Shown: positions 42,803 through 52,855, numbered from the stretch's first letter. The stretch: 64,000 nucleotides of DNA from PALSA-612 sp963776735 (GCA_963776735.1 CAVZNV010000021.1:1-64000); one strand, 5' to 3'. Made by a program: numbers and translations. The notes: a model not told the origin generated them from the letters alone.

Positions 42803-43986
42803 GGGCTCGCGAAGCGATAGACGCGGGCGTCGTGCGGCGCGAACGGGTCGGTGAAGGCGCCGGTTTCCACATTCACGGTCCGGAACTGCTGGTTGTCGTA
42901 CTCGAAGAGCGCCTGACCGCTCGTGATCGTGGCCGGAAGGCCGGAGAACTTGACCGGCCCGTTGGTGGTCGGGCTCGTCCGGACGGCGATCACGTAGAGG
43001 AAGTTGCCGGCCTTACGGGTGACGAGCTGGACGTCGGACTGATTCGCCTTGACCTGGTTCGGCGCGTCGGGCGCGAGCAGGGCGGGGCCGACTGCCGTCG
43101 AGGTCAGCTCCTGCACGACCGGCTTCAGCACGGTGTGCCAGAAGGACCAGTTCCAGCCCACCGCGTCGTCCGCGGGTCTCATCACCTGGGGGAGGTCGCC
43201 GCCGAAGAAGACCAGCCCGCGCGCGCCGGCGACGATCGACTGGTAGGCCATGAACCGCTCGTCCCGGATCGTCGGGAAGATCGGGATGTTCGGCGGGAGG
43301 ATGCCGCTGTAGGCGATCTGCAGCGTCGTCCAGTGCTCTTTCCCCGGCGCCGATTGGACGATGAGCTCCGTGACGTCCCCGACCACGCTGAGGTCGGTGT
43401 TCGACCGCCCGCTGTGTGCTCCGGGTGGAAACGAGATCGGATAGATGTCGACTGCGTGGATGTCCCCCGCTGCCGCGTACGGCTTGAGGAGCGAGGCGGT
43501 CAGAGTCCCGTTCGGGCCCTTCGGCGGCGTCGTTCCCTTCCTCGCTTTCGGCGCCTGGACGATCACGATCGGGTGGTTCGGATCGAATGACTGGATGTCG
43601 TCGTGAACCTTCCCGAGGGTCTTTGCGTCCTTGCAGCCCCAGAGCGGCTCGTCGGCGCCTTTCCACGCTCCGAGCCCGGGTGAGTCCTTCAAGCCCTTGA
43701 CGATCTGCTCGAGGAAGTCCAGCTGGGTGAGGTCGTCCGCGATGTTGAACAGCCCCATCCAGAGCCAGAGCCCGGCATTGGCCGCGGCCGGGAGATCGTG
43801 CTGGACGAAACCCTGGATCTGCTGCGACGCGTTCGCCGGGTTCCACGTCGGGTAGTAGCGGAGCATGTTCACGCCCGCCTGCTTGACCTCTTTCCAGCCG
43901 TCCTGGCCGCTGATCGGATCCAGGTTCCCCCGCGGCGGTCCGCCGCTGAGCGTGATCGGAAAGACCTGATTGCCCCCGAGCAACAT
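42799..43986 (-). CDS. Glycoside-hydrolase-like TIM-barrel protein
   Basis: A 395-residue protein. ATG 43986 follows CAGGAGGT, an ideal ribosome-binding site; the frame runs on to 44634 over the glycerol kinase gene but is not real there. Barrel-type motifs include GVNMLRYYPTWNP, GAWKGADEPLWGC (a DEP acid typical of a catalytic strand), HAVDIYPISFP and GARGLVFFGGDL. A small beta domain ends the chain. It lacks an obvious signal peptide. The sugar substrate is unknown; coupling to an M23 protein hints at cell-wall or matrix work. Confidence 0.65.
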   Translation of the reverse strand: MLLGGNQVFPITLSGGPPRGNLDPISGQDGWKEVKQAGVNMLRYYPTWNPANASQQIQGFVQHDLPAAANAGLWLWMGLFNIADDLTQLDFLEQIVKGLKDSPGLGAWKGADEPLWGCKDAKTLGKVHDDIQSFDPNHPIVIVQAPKARKGTTPPKGPNGTLTASLLKPYAAAGDIHAVDIYPISFPPGAHSGRSNTDLSVVGDVTELIVQSAPGKEHWTTLQIAYSGILPPNIPIFPTIRDERFMAYQSIVAGARGLVFFGGDLPQVMRPADDAVGWNWSFWHTVLKPVVQELTSTAVGPALLAPDAPNQVKANQSDVQLVTRKAGNFLYVIAVRTSPTTNGPVKFSGLPATITSGQALFEYDNQQFRTVNVETGAFTDPFAPHDARVYRFASP

Positions 43987-44068
43987 GTCGACCTCCTGTT
44001 CGCTTTCGCGAGACGCGACAGCCGCAGGTCGTGCCTCCCCTCCTGCCGGAGGCTTACGACACCGGTCG

Positions 44069-44083
44069 CCGGTTGTCAACCGG
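44069..44083. promoter_or_regulatory. Palindrome upstream of glycerol kinase
   Basis: CCGGTT and AACCGG flank GTC, a perfect inverted repeat in the 135-base divergent gap between the glycosidase-like gene and glpK. It may be an operator for either gene. Confidence 0.35.
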
Positions 44084-44121
44084 AAAACGCGGGGCCGGGG
44101 TCCGGCCGCACATCTGGCAGA

Positions 44122-45579
44122 GTGACCCACCGCGTGATCCTCGCTGTCGACCAGGGGACATCCGGCACGACTTGTCTCGTTCTCGACGAGACAGGCCGCG
44201 TCGCCGGCCGGGCGTACGCCGAGATCGAGCAGCACTACCCGCGACCGGGATGGGTCGAGCACGAGCCGGACGTGCTGTGGCAGTCGGTGCTCGACGTCGG
44301 GGCCATCGCCCTGCGCGATGCGGGCGTGGCCGGCTGCGACCTGCGCGCGATCGGGATTACGAACCAGCGCGAGACCGTCGTCGCCTGGGACCGCGCGACG
44401 GGCCGGCCGCTGCACCGCGCGATCGTCTGGCAGGACCGGCGCACGGCCGCCCGCTGTGACGAGCTGCGCGAGCAGGGCTACGAACCGCTCGTCCGCGAGC
44501 GGACAGGGCTGCTGCTCGATCCGTACTTCTCGGGCACGAAGCTCGAGTGGCTGTTCGGCGAAGGCGGCGTCCCGGAGAGCGCGGCCGTAGGCACGGTCGA
44601 CTCGTGGCTCGCGTTCAGGCTCACCGGCGACCATGTCACCGACCCGTCGAACGCGTCGCGGACGCTTCTCTACGACCTGCGCCGGCGCGCGTGGGACGAA
44701 GAGCTCTGCGCGCTCCTCTCCGTGCCGTCCAGTTCGCTGCCGCGCGTCGTGCCGACGGCTGGCGTGGTCGGCGAGACCGATGTGTTCGGCGGCTCGGTTC
44801 CGGTGGCCGCGCTCGTCGGCGACCAGCAGGCGGCGCTGTTCGGGCAGCGCTGCCTCGACCCGTCGACGGCGAAGTGCACGTACGGGACGGGCAGCTTCGT
44901 GTTGCGCGCGATGGGTGCCGCCGAGCCCGCGCCTGCCGACGGGCTGCTGACGACGGTCGCCTGGCAGGTCGGCGAGCGCTTCGAGTACGCGCTCGAGGCG
45001 AGCGTCTTCGTCACCGGCGCCGCCGTCCAGTGGCTACGCGACTCGCTCGGGATCATCGAGTCAGCCGCGGAGACCGAGGAGCTCGCCGCCTCGCTCGAGT
45101 CGAACGACGGCGTCTACTTCGTGCCAGCGCTGACCGGACTCGGCTCGCCGCACTGGGATCCGTACGCGCGCGGGACGATCGTCGGCCTGACGCGCGGAAC
45201 CGGCCGCGCACATCTCGCGCGCGCGACGCTGGAGGCGATCGCTTACCAGACCGTCGAGGCGCTCGCGGCGCAGGACGCGGTCGTCGCCGAGCCGCTCGCC
45301 GAGCTGCGGGCGGACGGCGGCGCGACCGCGAACGCGTGGCTGATGCAATTCCAGGCCGACATGCTCGGCGTGCCGGTCGCCGTGGCACCGCTGGCCGAGA
45401 CGACCGCGCTCGGCGCCGGCTACCTCGCGGGTATCGGCGCCGGCTGCTGGACGGAGAGCGACCTCGACGCGCTCGCGGGCGAGCCGCGACGCTACGACCC
45501 GCGGCCCGGAGTGGACGCGGAACGCCTGCTCGCCGACTGGCGCCGCGCCGTCGAGCGCGCGCGCGGCTGGAGCATCTGA
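44122..45579 (+). CDS. glpK: Glycerol kinase
   Basis: A 485-residue FGGY-family kinase that phosphorylates glycerol with ATP to glycerol-3-phosphate in the cytoplasm. Motifs include LAVDQGTSGTTCLVL at the N-terminus, ITNQRETVVAWDR near residue 75, IVWQDRRTA near 96, the GTKLEWLF segment, GDQQAALFGQ and GTGSFVLRAMG, plus PALTGLGSPHWDP in the second domain. The length is close to typical GlpK (about 500). GTG 44122 or GTG 44134 may start it. No glycerol facilitator or GlpD is beside it; it is followed by PEP-synthase-like genes. Confidence 0.85.
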   Translation: MTHRVILAVDQGTSGTTCLVLDETGRVAGRAYAEIEQHYPRPGWVEHEPDVLWQSVLDVGAIALRDAGVAGCDLRAIGITNQRETVVAWDRATGRPLHRAIVWQDRRTAARCDELREQGYEPLVRERTGLLLDPYFSGTKLEWLFGEGGVPESAAVGTVDSWLAFRLTGDHVTDPSNASRTLLYDLRRRAWDEELCALLSVPSSSLPRVVPTAGVVGETDVFGGSVPVAALVGDQQAALFGQRCLDPSTAKCTYGTGSFVLRAMGAAEPAPADGLLTTVAWQVGERFEYALEASVFVTGAAVQWLRDSLGIIESAAETEELAASLESNDGVYFVPALTGLGSPHWDPYARGTIVGLTRGTGRAHLARATLEAIAYQTVEALAAQDAVVAEPLAELRADGGATANAWLMQFQADMLGVPVAVAPLAETTALGAGYLAGIGAGCWTESDLDALAGEPRRYDPRPGVDAERLLADWRRAVERARGWSI

Positions 45580-45626
45580 AAAGCTCTCCGAAACCGACGA
45601 GCTGCTTGACGGAAGGGGGAATCCGC

Positions 45627-47258
45627 ATGGCGGACACGGCAACCGGGCTTCGTATCGACCCACCCGGACCCGGCTTCTGGGAACAGGATTCCGTGCACTT
45701 TCCACGCGCGGTGACGCGCTACTGGGCCGAGATGCACCCGGAGCCGTTCAGGCGCGGGTTCCGGGAGCTGACGAGCAACTACGGGATGCTGATCGACACG
45801 ATCGACATGCAGTACCCGAGCTTCTTCGCCTACAAGACGGTCATCCCCGTCGACGAGAGTGAGATCCCGGCCCGCTTCCAGCGCGCGGCGGAGGCGCTGC
45901 AGACGAAGTTCTGGCGCGAGCAGCTGCGTCAGTGGGACGAGACGTTCAAGCCGGCGGCGATCGCGAAGCACCGCGAGCTCCAGGCGGTGGACACGGACGC
46001 GCTCTCGGACGACGAGCTGGCCGCATACCTGGAGCGGTGCCGCGACCACCACGCCGAGATGATCTACCAGCACATGCGCTTTACCGGCGCAGCCGTGATC
46101 CCGACCGGCGACTTCCTGGCGCACGTCGGCGACTGGACGGGGCTGCCGCCGTCGGAGCTCCTCGGCCTGATGCGCGGCGCCTCGCCGGTTTCGTCGGGCG
46201 CGTCCGCCGAGCTCGAGCGGCTGATCGCGGCGATCAAGGCAAGCCCGGAGGCGCAGGCGATTCTCGCGTCCGACGGGGATCCGGCCGACGCTCTCCAGCA
46301 GCTCCGGTCGCTGGACGGCGAGGTCGGCGAAGCCACGACCGCGTACCTCGACCTCGTCGGCTGCCGGCTCCTGGACGGCTTCGACATCTCGGGCCGGTAC
46401 GCGCTCGAGCTGCCGGACACGCTGCTGCGGGCGATCCGGATCGCGGTCGAGGAAGGCGCGCCGGAGGAGGCCGACCTCGAGTCGCAGATCGCCGACGTCC
46501 GCAACCGCGTGCCGGAGGAGCAGCGTGCCGAGTTCGACGACCTGCTCGCCGAGGCCCGGAGGCTCTACCGGCTGCGCGACGAACGCGGCGTGTTCAGCGA
46601 CATCTGGGCGTCAGGGATCATGCGGCGAGCGGCGCTCGGTGCCGGGCGCCGGCTGGCAGCGGCGGCCCGGATCCAGGATCCCGAGCACTTCGTCGACGCC
46701 GACTTCGGCGAGATGACGGCGCTGGTCGCGGGCACGGGCGGCCCGTCGGCGGAGGAGCTCGCCGAGCGGCACGCGTGGCGCACGTCGCACAGCGCCAAGG
46801 ACGTGCCGCCGACGCTCGGGACGCCGCCGCCCCCGCCGCCGGACCCGTCTGGTCTGCCGCCGGACGTCGGCCGGATCATGCGGGCGACCATGGTCGCGAT
46901 GGGCGAGGTGTTCGGCAGCTCGCAGGCAGAGCACGAGGAGCAGCTCGTGCGCGGCCTGGCCGCGAGCCCGGGCGTGTACGAGGGAACCGCCAGGTTGATC
47001 TCGGGCCCGACCGAGTTCGACCGGATCGTCAAGGGCGACGTGCTCGTGACAGAGTCGACGACGGAGGCGTTCAACATCCTCCTCCCTCTGCTCGGCGGGA
47101 TCGTCACTGACGCCGGCGGGCTGCTCTCACACGCGGCGATCGTCTCGCGCGAGTACGGCATCCCCGGCGTGGTCGGGACGCGGGAGGGCACGGGCCTGAT
47201 CCCGGACGGTGCGCAGGTGCGCGTCGACGGGAACGCGGGCGAGGTGACCGTGCTCTGA
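45627..47258 (+). CDS. PEP-utilising enzyme, phosphohistidine mobile-domain half
   Basis: A 543-residue protein from ATG 45627 after GGAAGGGGGA. Residues 1-440 are a mostly helical region of unknown role with a proline run (TPPPPPPDPSG). The C-terminal about 90 residues are the swivelling phosphohistidine domain of PEP synthase/PPDK, with GGLLSHAAIVSREYGIPGVV; the His is the phosphate carrier. The ATP-grasp half is encoded by the next gene, sharing a one-base overlap at 47258. Together they may act like a split phosphoenolpyruvate synthase or a rifampicin-phosphotransferase-type dikinase. There is no separate PEP-binding barrel. Confidence 0.75.
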   Translation: MADTATGLRIDPPGPGFWEQDSVHFPRAVTRYWAEMHPEPFRRGFRELTSNYGMLIDTIDMQYPSFFAYKTVIPVDESEIPARFQRAAEALQTKFWREQLRQWDETFKPAAIAKHRELQAVDTDALSDDELAAYLERCRDHHAEMIYQHMRFTGAAVIPTGDFLAHVGDWTGLPPSELLGLMRGASPVSSGASAELERLIAAIKASPEAQAILASDGDPADALQQLRSLDGEVGEATTAYLDLVGCRLLDGFDISGRYALELPDTLLRAIRIAVEEGAPEEADLESQIADVRNRVPEEQRAEFDDLLAEARRLYRLRDERGVFSDIWASGIMRRAALGAGRRLAAAARIQDPEHFVDADFGEMTALVAGTGGPSAEELAERHAWRTSHSAKDVPPTLGTPPPPPPDPSGLPPDVGRIMRATMVAMGEVFGSSQAEHEEQLVRGLAASPGVYEGTARLISGPTEFDRIVKGDVLVTESTTEAFNILLPLLGGIVTDAGGLLSHAAIVSREYGIPGVVGTREGTGLIPDGAQVRVDGNAGEVTVL

Positions 47259-48536
47259 TGGACGGGATCGTCCCGCTCGAGCAGGCCGAGGACGAGTCGC
47301 TCTACGGCTCGAAGGCGGTGGGACTGGGGGAGGCGGCCCGCTCGGGGCTGCCTCTTCCGCCCGGCGTCGCGCTCTCCGGCGCGGTCGTCGAGGCCGTGGC
47401 AGGCGGCGACCGGGACGCGATCGACGCGGTCGCGGAGCTCGTGCGGCCACTCGGCTCGCCGCTCGCCGTGCGTTCGTCGGCGGTCGACGAGGACGGGGCG
47501 GAGGCGAGCTTCGCCGGGCAGCACCTGACCCTGCTGAACGTGCCCGGCGCGGACGCGGTGCCGGATGCGCTGCGCGAGATTCTGGTGGTCGGCGAACTCC
47601 GACTCGGCGATCACGTACCGGCAGCGAGTCGGCCTGTTCCGGCGGCCGAGCGTCGGCGTCGTCGTCATGTCCCTGCTCGACCCCGACTCCGCCGGCGTCA
47701 TGTTCACGCGGAACCCGATCAACGGCGCCGACGAGCGCGTGATCGAGGCGAGCTGGGGGCTCGGGGAGGCGGTCGTGGCCGGCCTCGTGATCCCGGACCA
47801 CTTCCGGCTCGACCGCGACGGCAAGGTGCTCGAGTCCGTCCCCGGACTGAAGAAGGTCGCGGTCCGGAAGCTGCCGGAAGGAGGAACCGTCGAGGAGAAG
47901 CTGACGCCGGAGCAGGCGGAAGCGCTGTGCGTGGACGACGGGGGGCTCGACGAGCTCAACCGCCTGGCCGCCCGCTGCGAGGAGGTCTACGGGCCCGATC
48001 GCGACATCGAGTGGGCGATCGCGGACGGGAAGCTGTACCTGCTCCAGTGCCGCGCGATCACGCGGGCCGGGCCGACTCCCGAGTCGGCGCCGCCGGGCGG
48101 TGCGCCGGTCGACGTCGTCCGCAGCGTGCGTCTCTTCGCCGACCTCGAGCGCGACGAGCTTGCCCAGGTCGCCCGCCTGTTCAAGCAGCGCATGTTCTCG
48201 AAGGGCGAGACGGTGATCAAGGAAGGCTCGGGCGGCGCGGCCTTCTACGTCATCGAGTCGGGCGAGGTGGCGGTCACGATCGCCGGAGTCCAGCGGGCGA
48301 CGCTCGGGCCGGGCGACTACTTCGGCGAGGTCGCGCTGATCGACGAGGGAACACGTATCGCGACGATCACGGCCCTCGACGATCTCGTCTGCTACGGGCT
48401 GACGCTCTGGGAGTTCCGGCCGCTCGTCGAGGAGAACGGCAGGATCGGCTGGAAGCTCATGCAGACGCTGGCCAGGGAGCTGCGCGAGGCGGAGCAGCTG
48501 CTCGCCGAGGTGCGTGCGCAGGCTCCGGCAGGCTGA
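47258..48536 (+). pseudogene. ATP-grasp PEP-synthase-like protein with cyclic-nucleotide-binding domain, frame broken at 47577-47583
   Basis: The PPDK N-terminal ATP-grasp fold starts at ATG 47258 (SKAVGLGEAARSGLPLPPGV, LAVRSSAVDEDGAEASFAGQ) and continues in another frame (SANSDSAITYRQRVGLF, GVMFTRNP, EASWGLGEAVVAG). Removing one T from AGATTCT at 47577-47583 restores ALREIWWSANSDS and a 425-residue protein. The last 130 residues are a CAP-type cyclic-nucleotide-binding domain (FSKGETVIKEGSGGAAFYVI, GDYFGEVALIDEGTR). The ATP-grasp part would phosphorylate the histidine of the upstream protein, and the sensor domain suggests cAMP- or similar-dependent control. Confidence 0.75.
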
Positions 48537-48581
48537 GGCAAGCGGCGCGTTCCCGGGCGGTGTTGTGGTAAGACGGGGCGC

Positions 48582-50714
48582 GTGTCGTCGACGCTCCCGG
48601 ACCTCGGCGCTGGCGACCTCGCGCGGCGGGCGGATGCGCTGTCCGACCGGCTGGTCGAAGGGCTCCGGCCGCTCGCGCCGGTGGCCTACAACTACCGCTG
48701 GAGCTGGCATCCGGACGGCGCGGCGCTCTTCCGTGACATCAGCGCCTTCCGCTGGGAACGGTCGGGTCAGAACCCGGTCCGCTTCCTGAACGACCTCTGG
48801 CCCGCGACGCAGGCGAAGGCCGCCGACGACCCGTCGATTCGCGCGCGGGTGGACGCGCTCGCCGCTGACGTCGCGGCCGACCTCGCGCGGCCCGACCGGC
48901 CGCGGCCCGGCGTCGACGGTCCGGTGGCGTTCTTCTGCGCCGAGTTCGGCGTCCACGTCTCGATGCCGCTGTACTCGGGCGGCCTGGGCGTGCTCGCGGG
49001 CGACATCGTCAAGGAGGCGAGCGACCAGGCCCTGCCGATGGTCGGTGTCGGGCTCTTCTACGGCCACGGCTACTTCCGACAGCGGCTCGACCTGAGCGGG
49101 CGCCAGCAGGAGTTCTGGCTCGTCAACGACGCGCACAACCTGCCGATGGCCCGGGTCACGAACCCCGACGGATCGCTCCTGCGGCTGCACGTCGAGCTGT
49201 TCGGGCGCGACCTCGCCTTCGCGGTCTGGCGCGTCGACGTCGGCCGCGTCCCGCTGCTCCTGCTCGACGCCGACCTTCCGGACAACGATCCGGTGCAGCG
49301 CTGGACGACCGGCCGCCTCTACGACGCGAGCCGGGCGGTGCGGCTGTCGCAGTACGGGCTGCTCGGGATCGGCGGCATGCGGGCTCTGCGCGCGCTCGGG
49401 ATCGAGCCTGCCGTCGTCCATTTGAACGAAGGGCATCCGGCGCTGGCCGCGCTGGAGCTCGCGTCAGAAGGTGTCGCTGCCGGCTCGAGCCTCGAGGACG
49501 CGCTCGACCAGGCACGGTCACGAGTCGTGTTCACGACACACACGCCGGTCGCGGCCGGCAACGAGACGTACTCCGCGGCCGAGTTCACGGCTGCGTACGG
49601 CGAGGTCGCGGGGCGCCTCGGGCTCGACGGCGCCGGCTTCCTCGGTCTCTGCCGCGTCGATCCGGGCGACGAGAGCGAGGAACCCGGCATGACGCCGCTC
49701 GCCCTGCGCATGAGCCGCCGGCGGAACGCCGTCAGCGAGCTGCACGGCAAGGTCGCACGGGTGATGTGGGAGCGGATGTTTCCCGGCGAGCCCGAGGTGC
49801 CGATCACGCACGTCACGAACGGAGCCCACCTGCCGACGTTCCTCGCGCCGCTCTTCCGCTCTCTGCTCGACCGGCATCTGCCCGAAAGTTGGATGCAGCG
49901 CGACGCGGATCCCGAGGTGTGGAAGGCGGTCCGGTCGATCCCGAACGCAGAGCTCTGGGCGACACGGTGCGAGGCGCGCGCCCGGCTGGTCGAGTACGTG
50001 CGGCTCAAGCAGCAGCAGGACCGGCTCCTGCGCGGCGAGCAGGTCGACTACGTCCGTCGGATCGCCCACTCGCTGGACCCCGACGTGCTGACGGTCGGCT
50101 TCGCACGCAGGCTTGCGACGTACAAGCGCCTCTACCTGCTCGCGCACGATCCCGAGCGGCTGCGGGCGCTGATCGGCCCGGCCCAGTTCCTGATCGCCGG
50201 CAAGGCGCACCCGAGCGACGAGGGCGGCAAGGACACGCTCCAGGAGCTGTTCAAGCTCAAGCGCGAGCGCGAGCTGACGCACCGGCTCGTGTTCGTCGAG
50301 GACTACGACCTCGACGTCGCGCGCAGGCTCGTCGCCGGCTGCGACGTCTGGGTCAACCTGCCGCGCAAGCCGATGGAGGCGAGCGGTACGAGCGGGATGA
50401 AAGCCAGCTTCAACGGCGTGCTCCAGCTCAGCGTCCTCGACGGCTGGTGGGCCGAGGGCTACGACGGCGAGAACGGCTGGGCGATTCCCGGCGACGAGGA
50501 TCCCGACCCGGAGGTTGCCGACGCACGCGACGCCGAGCTGTTCTACGACCTGCTCGAGCGCGAGGTGCTCCCGCTCTTCCACGACCGCGACGAGCAGGGC
50601 GTGCCGAACGGCTGGTGCGAGCTGGTGAAGCGGGCGCTCGTCACGTGCGCTCCGCGCTTCACGGCGACGCGCATGGTCGACGAGTACGCCGAGCGGATCT
50701 ACCCGGCCGACTAG
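48582..50714 (+). CDS. glgP: Alpha-glucan phosphorylase (GT35)
   Basis: A 710-residue enzyme that releases glucose-1-phosphate from glycogen or maltodextrin. The N-terminus is the DUF3417-type lead of actinobacterial phosphorylases (YNYRWSWHPDGAALFRDI). Core motifs are CAEFGVHVSMPLYSGGLGVL, HLNEGHPALAALEL, VTHVTNGAHLPTFL-like ITHVTNGAH, and the PLP/phosphate region RKPMEASGTSGMKASFNG. GTG 48582 is the start. It stands after the PEP-synthase-like pair, fitting carbon storage. It is convergent with, and overlaps by four bases, the PHP gene. Confidence 0.88.
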   Translation: MSSTLPDLGAGDLARRADALSDRLVEGLRPLAPVAYNYRWSWHPDGAALFRDISAFRWERSGQNPVRFLNDLWPATQAKAADDPSIRARVDALAADVAADLARPDRPRPGVDGPVAFFCAEFGVHVSMPLYSGGLGVLAGDIVKEASDQALPMVGVGLFYGHGYFRQRLDLSGRQQEFWLVNDAHNLPMARVTNPDGSLLRLHVELFGRDLAFAVWRVDVGRVPLLLLDADLPDNDPVQRWTTGRLYDASRAVRLSQYGLLGIGGMRALRALGIEPAVVHLNEGHPALAALELASEGVAAGSSLEDALDQARSRVVFTTHTPVAAGNETYSAAEFTAAYGEVAGRLGLDGAGFLGLCRVDPGDESEEPGMTPLALRMSRRRNAVSELHGKVARVMWERMFPGEPEVPITHVTNGAHLPTFLAPLFRSLLDRHLPESWMQRDADPEVWKAVRSIPNAELWATRCEARARLVEYVRLKQQQDRLLRGEQVDYVRRIAHSLDPDVLTVGFARRLATYKRLYLLAHDPERLRALIGPAQFLIAGKAHPSDEGGKDTLQELFKLKRERELTHRLVFVEDYDLDVARRLVAGCDVWVNLPRKPMEASGTSGMKASFNGVLQLSVLDGWWAEGYDGENGWAIPGDEDPDPEVADARDAELFYDLLEREVLPLFHDRDEQGVPNGWCELVKRALVTCAPRFTATRMVDEYAERIYPAD

Positions 50715-51439
50715 GCGGCGGCGCGCAGGCCGGGAGCGGCGAGGTCGACCACGTAGGCGGGTCGAGGCGAGCGCAGATAGTCGAGCACTGCGGCCTCTTC
50801 CGTGCGGCACGGCAGCAGGGTCTTCCAGGTCGCCAGGTGATCGAGCCGGTGGAAGTCGCCGGTCGCCACCGCAGGCAGCCGCGCCTCGGCCACCCAGGCG
50901 AAAAGGTCGTGGCGGTTGAAGAGCTCGAAGCGGTCGACAAGCGTTGCCGACGTCTCGCGCTCGACCGCCCAGCGGCAGGTCTGTCGCGGCGAGGAGCCGA
51001 TCTGGTGCGGCTCGTACGGGTGGGCCGCGATCAGCGCTGCGCCGGCAGTGCGTGCCGCGGCGAGCGCCGGATCGAGGCCTGACTCGAGGTCGACCGGCTC
51101 TCGGAGCGCGACGGCGACGGCGTGCGCGGCGTGCGCGGAGTCGTGCTCCTCGTACGTCAGCTCGAGACCCGGGATCACGTGTGGCTCGTAGAGGAGCCAC
51201 GCGCGCGCTCTCTCGCGCTGGATCGCGCCGAGGTAGGCGTCGTACGACTCGCGCATGATCTCCGACGGCGGTCGTGGCATGCCCTCCGGCACGCGGACGA
51301 GGTGGTCGGTGACGCAGAGCACGTCGAAGCCGTTCCTGCCGTACAGGTCGACCAGTTCTCGGACGGAGAGTGCGCCGTCGCTCCAGCGGGAGTGTGCGTG
51401 GAGCTCGCAGAGCAGCGGGTCGCGGCGGCGGCGTCTCAT
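50711..51439 (-). CDS. PHP-domain metal-dependent phosphoesterase
   Basis: A 242-residue PHP protein. Motifs are LHAHSRWSDG near residue 13, VTDHLVRVP near 42, PGLELTYEEH near 88, IAAHPYEP near 140 and ATGDFHRLDH near 190, which together bind three metals. Family members hydrolyse phosphoesters such as histidinol phosphate, nucleotides or DNA ends; the substrate here is open. ATG 51439 follows a basic lead (RRKKR), and the frame further up overlaps the sigma gene and is rejected. Confidence 0.8.
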   Translation of the reverse strand: MRRRRRDPLLCELHAHSRWSDGALSVRELVDLYGRNGFDVLCVTDHLVRVPEGMPRPPSEIMRESYDAYLGAIQRERARAWLLYEPHVIPGLELTYEEHDSAHAAHAVAVALREPVDLESGLDPALAAARTAGAALIAAHPYEPHQIGSSPRQTCRWAVERETSATLVDRFELFNRHDLFAWVAEARLPAVATGDFHRLDHLATWKTLLPCRTEEAAVLDYLRSPRPAYVVDLAAPGLRAAA

Positions 51440-51547
51440 TCGCTTTTTCCTGCGCAAGAGTGCCCGGACTCTCGCGACGACGTGACGAACAGGTGGTGTC
51501 GAAGTCGAGAACCGATGACTTTCGAGCCGCTGCCCGGTCAGTAGGGC

Positions 51548-52573
51548 ATGGCGCCGACGCTGACCGAACAGCGGCACGTAGCATGCGACGGAGTGCCCGA
51601 GCCTTCCGCAACTGCCGAGCGGACGACCCGCGAGCTGGAGCAGTACCGCGTCGAGCTGACCGGATACTGCTACCGGATGCTCGGCTCCTCGGTCGACGCC
51701 GAGGACGCCGTGCAGGAGACGATGATCCGCGCCTGGCGTGGGATGGAGCGGTTCGAGGGCCGGGCAGCGCTCCGCTCCTGGGTATACAGGATCGCGACGA
51801 ACGTCTGCATCGACATGCTGAACAGCCGCAAGCGGCGGGCGCTGCCGATGGACCTCGGGCCTGCGCAGGCGCCGGTGATCGAGAACCTGAACATGCTCCC
51901 GGCGTCGGAGTGGATCCAGCCGGTGCCGGACGCGCTCGTCGTCCCCGAAGGCGACCCGGCGCAGGTGGCAGAGGCGCGTGAGTCGATCAGGCTCGCACTC
52001 GTCGCCGCGCTTCAGCACCTGCCGGCGAAGCAGCGCGCTGTGCTGATCCTCTGCGAGGTGCTGCGCTGGCAGGCGAGCGAGGTCGCCGAGCTGCTCGAGA
52101 CGAGCGCCGCGTCGGTCAACAGCGCGCTCCAGCGCGCCCGCGCCACGCTCTCGATCGCCGACGTCAGCCTCGCGACCGCGCCCGCCGAGCCGGAGGAGGC
52201 CGACAGGGAGCTCCTCTCCCGCTACGTTCAGGCGTTCGAGGCCTACGACATGGACGCGCTGACGTCACTGATCCAGGAGGACGCGTCGCAGTCGATGCCG
52301 CCGTTCGACATGTGGATCGCCGGCCGCGAGGACATCCTCACCTGGTGGTTCGGGCCCGGCATCGGCTGCCAGGGCTCGCGCGTAATCCCGGTCGGACTCG
52401 CAAACGGGCTCCCTGCCTTCGGTCAGTACAAGCCGAGCGAGGACGGCGGCTACGAGCCGTGGGCGCTGCAGGTGCTACGGATCGAGGACGGAAGGATCGT
52501 CGAGTTCACGTTCTTCCTCGAGACCGAGACGCTCTTCCCGCTCTTCGGGCTTCCGCTTCAGCTCGACGCGTAG
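51548..52573 (+). CDS. ECF sigma factor with C-terminal SnoaL-like domain
   Basis: A 341-residue sigma factor. Region 2 is YCYRMLGSSVDAEDAVQET, then LRSWVYRIATNVCIDMLNSR. Region 4 is LPAKQRAVLILCEVLRWQAS then EVAELLETSAASVNSALQRA. The last about 130 residues form an NTF2/SnoaL fold (ALTSLIQEDASQSMPPFDMW). ECF groups with this extra domain (SigG/SigJ-like) lack a classical anti-sigma and are controlled by the domain itself. No anti-sigma gene follows. Targets unknown. The 282 bases to the next gene hold no supported feature. Confidence 0.85.
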   Translation: MAPTLTEQRHVACDGVPEPSATAERTTRELEQYRVELTGYCYRMLGSSVDAEDAVQETMIRAWRGMERFEGRAALRSWVYRIATNVCIDMLNSRKRRALPMDLGPAQAPVIENLNMLPASEWIQPVPDALVVPEGDPAQVAEARESIRLALVAALQHLPAKQRAVLILCEVLRWQASEVAELLETSAASVNSALQRARATLSIADVSLATAPAEPEEADRELLSRYVQAFEAYDMDALTSLIQEDASQSMPPFDMWIAGREDILTWWFGPGIGCQGSRVIPVGLANGLPAFGQYKPSEDGGYEPWALQVLRIEDGRIVEFTFFLETETLFPLFGLPLQLDA

Positions 52574-52855
52574 CACGCCGGCGAGCCCGGCGAACGCGAT
52601 CAGGTCGAGCAGTTCGTCCGACGCGTCCCGCAGACGCGCGTCGAAGCCGACCCGCCGCGCAGCGAGTTGCACCCGGGCCAGGACGTCGACCGTGACCGCA
52701 TCCGGTACGAGAGCGCCGGCATCGACCACGAGCAGGCCCGGAATTGGCATAGCCATCGCAGAAAGGACCGTCTCGCGGTCCCGAACTCATCGGCCGATGA
52801 GTCCGGCGGCGTCGGCCGGTCTTACACGCAAGGAGCCACCGAAAGGACAGACTGG

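Noticed and set aside
42799..44634. Long - strand frame reaching across the glycerol kinase gene
   Set aside because: Only the part from ATG 43986, which has a strong ribosome-binding site, looks like protein. The rest is the reverse of glpK in a GC-rich genome.
47127..49436. 769-codon open frame opposite the PEP-synthase-like and phosphorylase genes
   Set aside because: Its composition is low-complexity R/E/D/V typical of antisense shadows. The + strand carries the conserved motifs.
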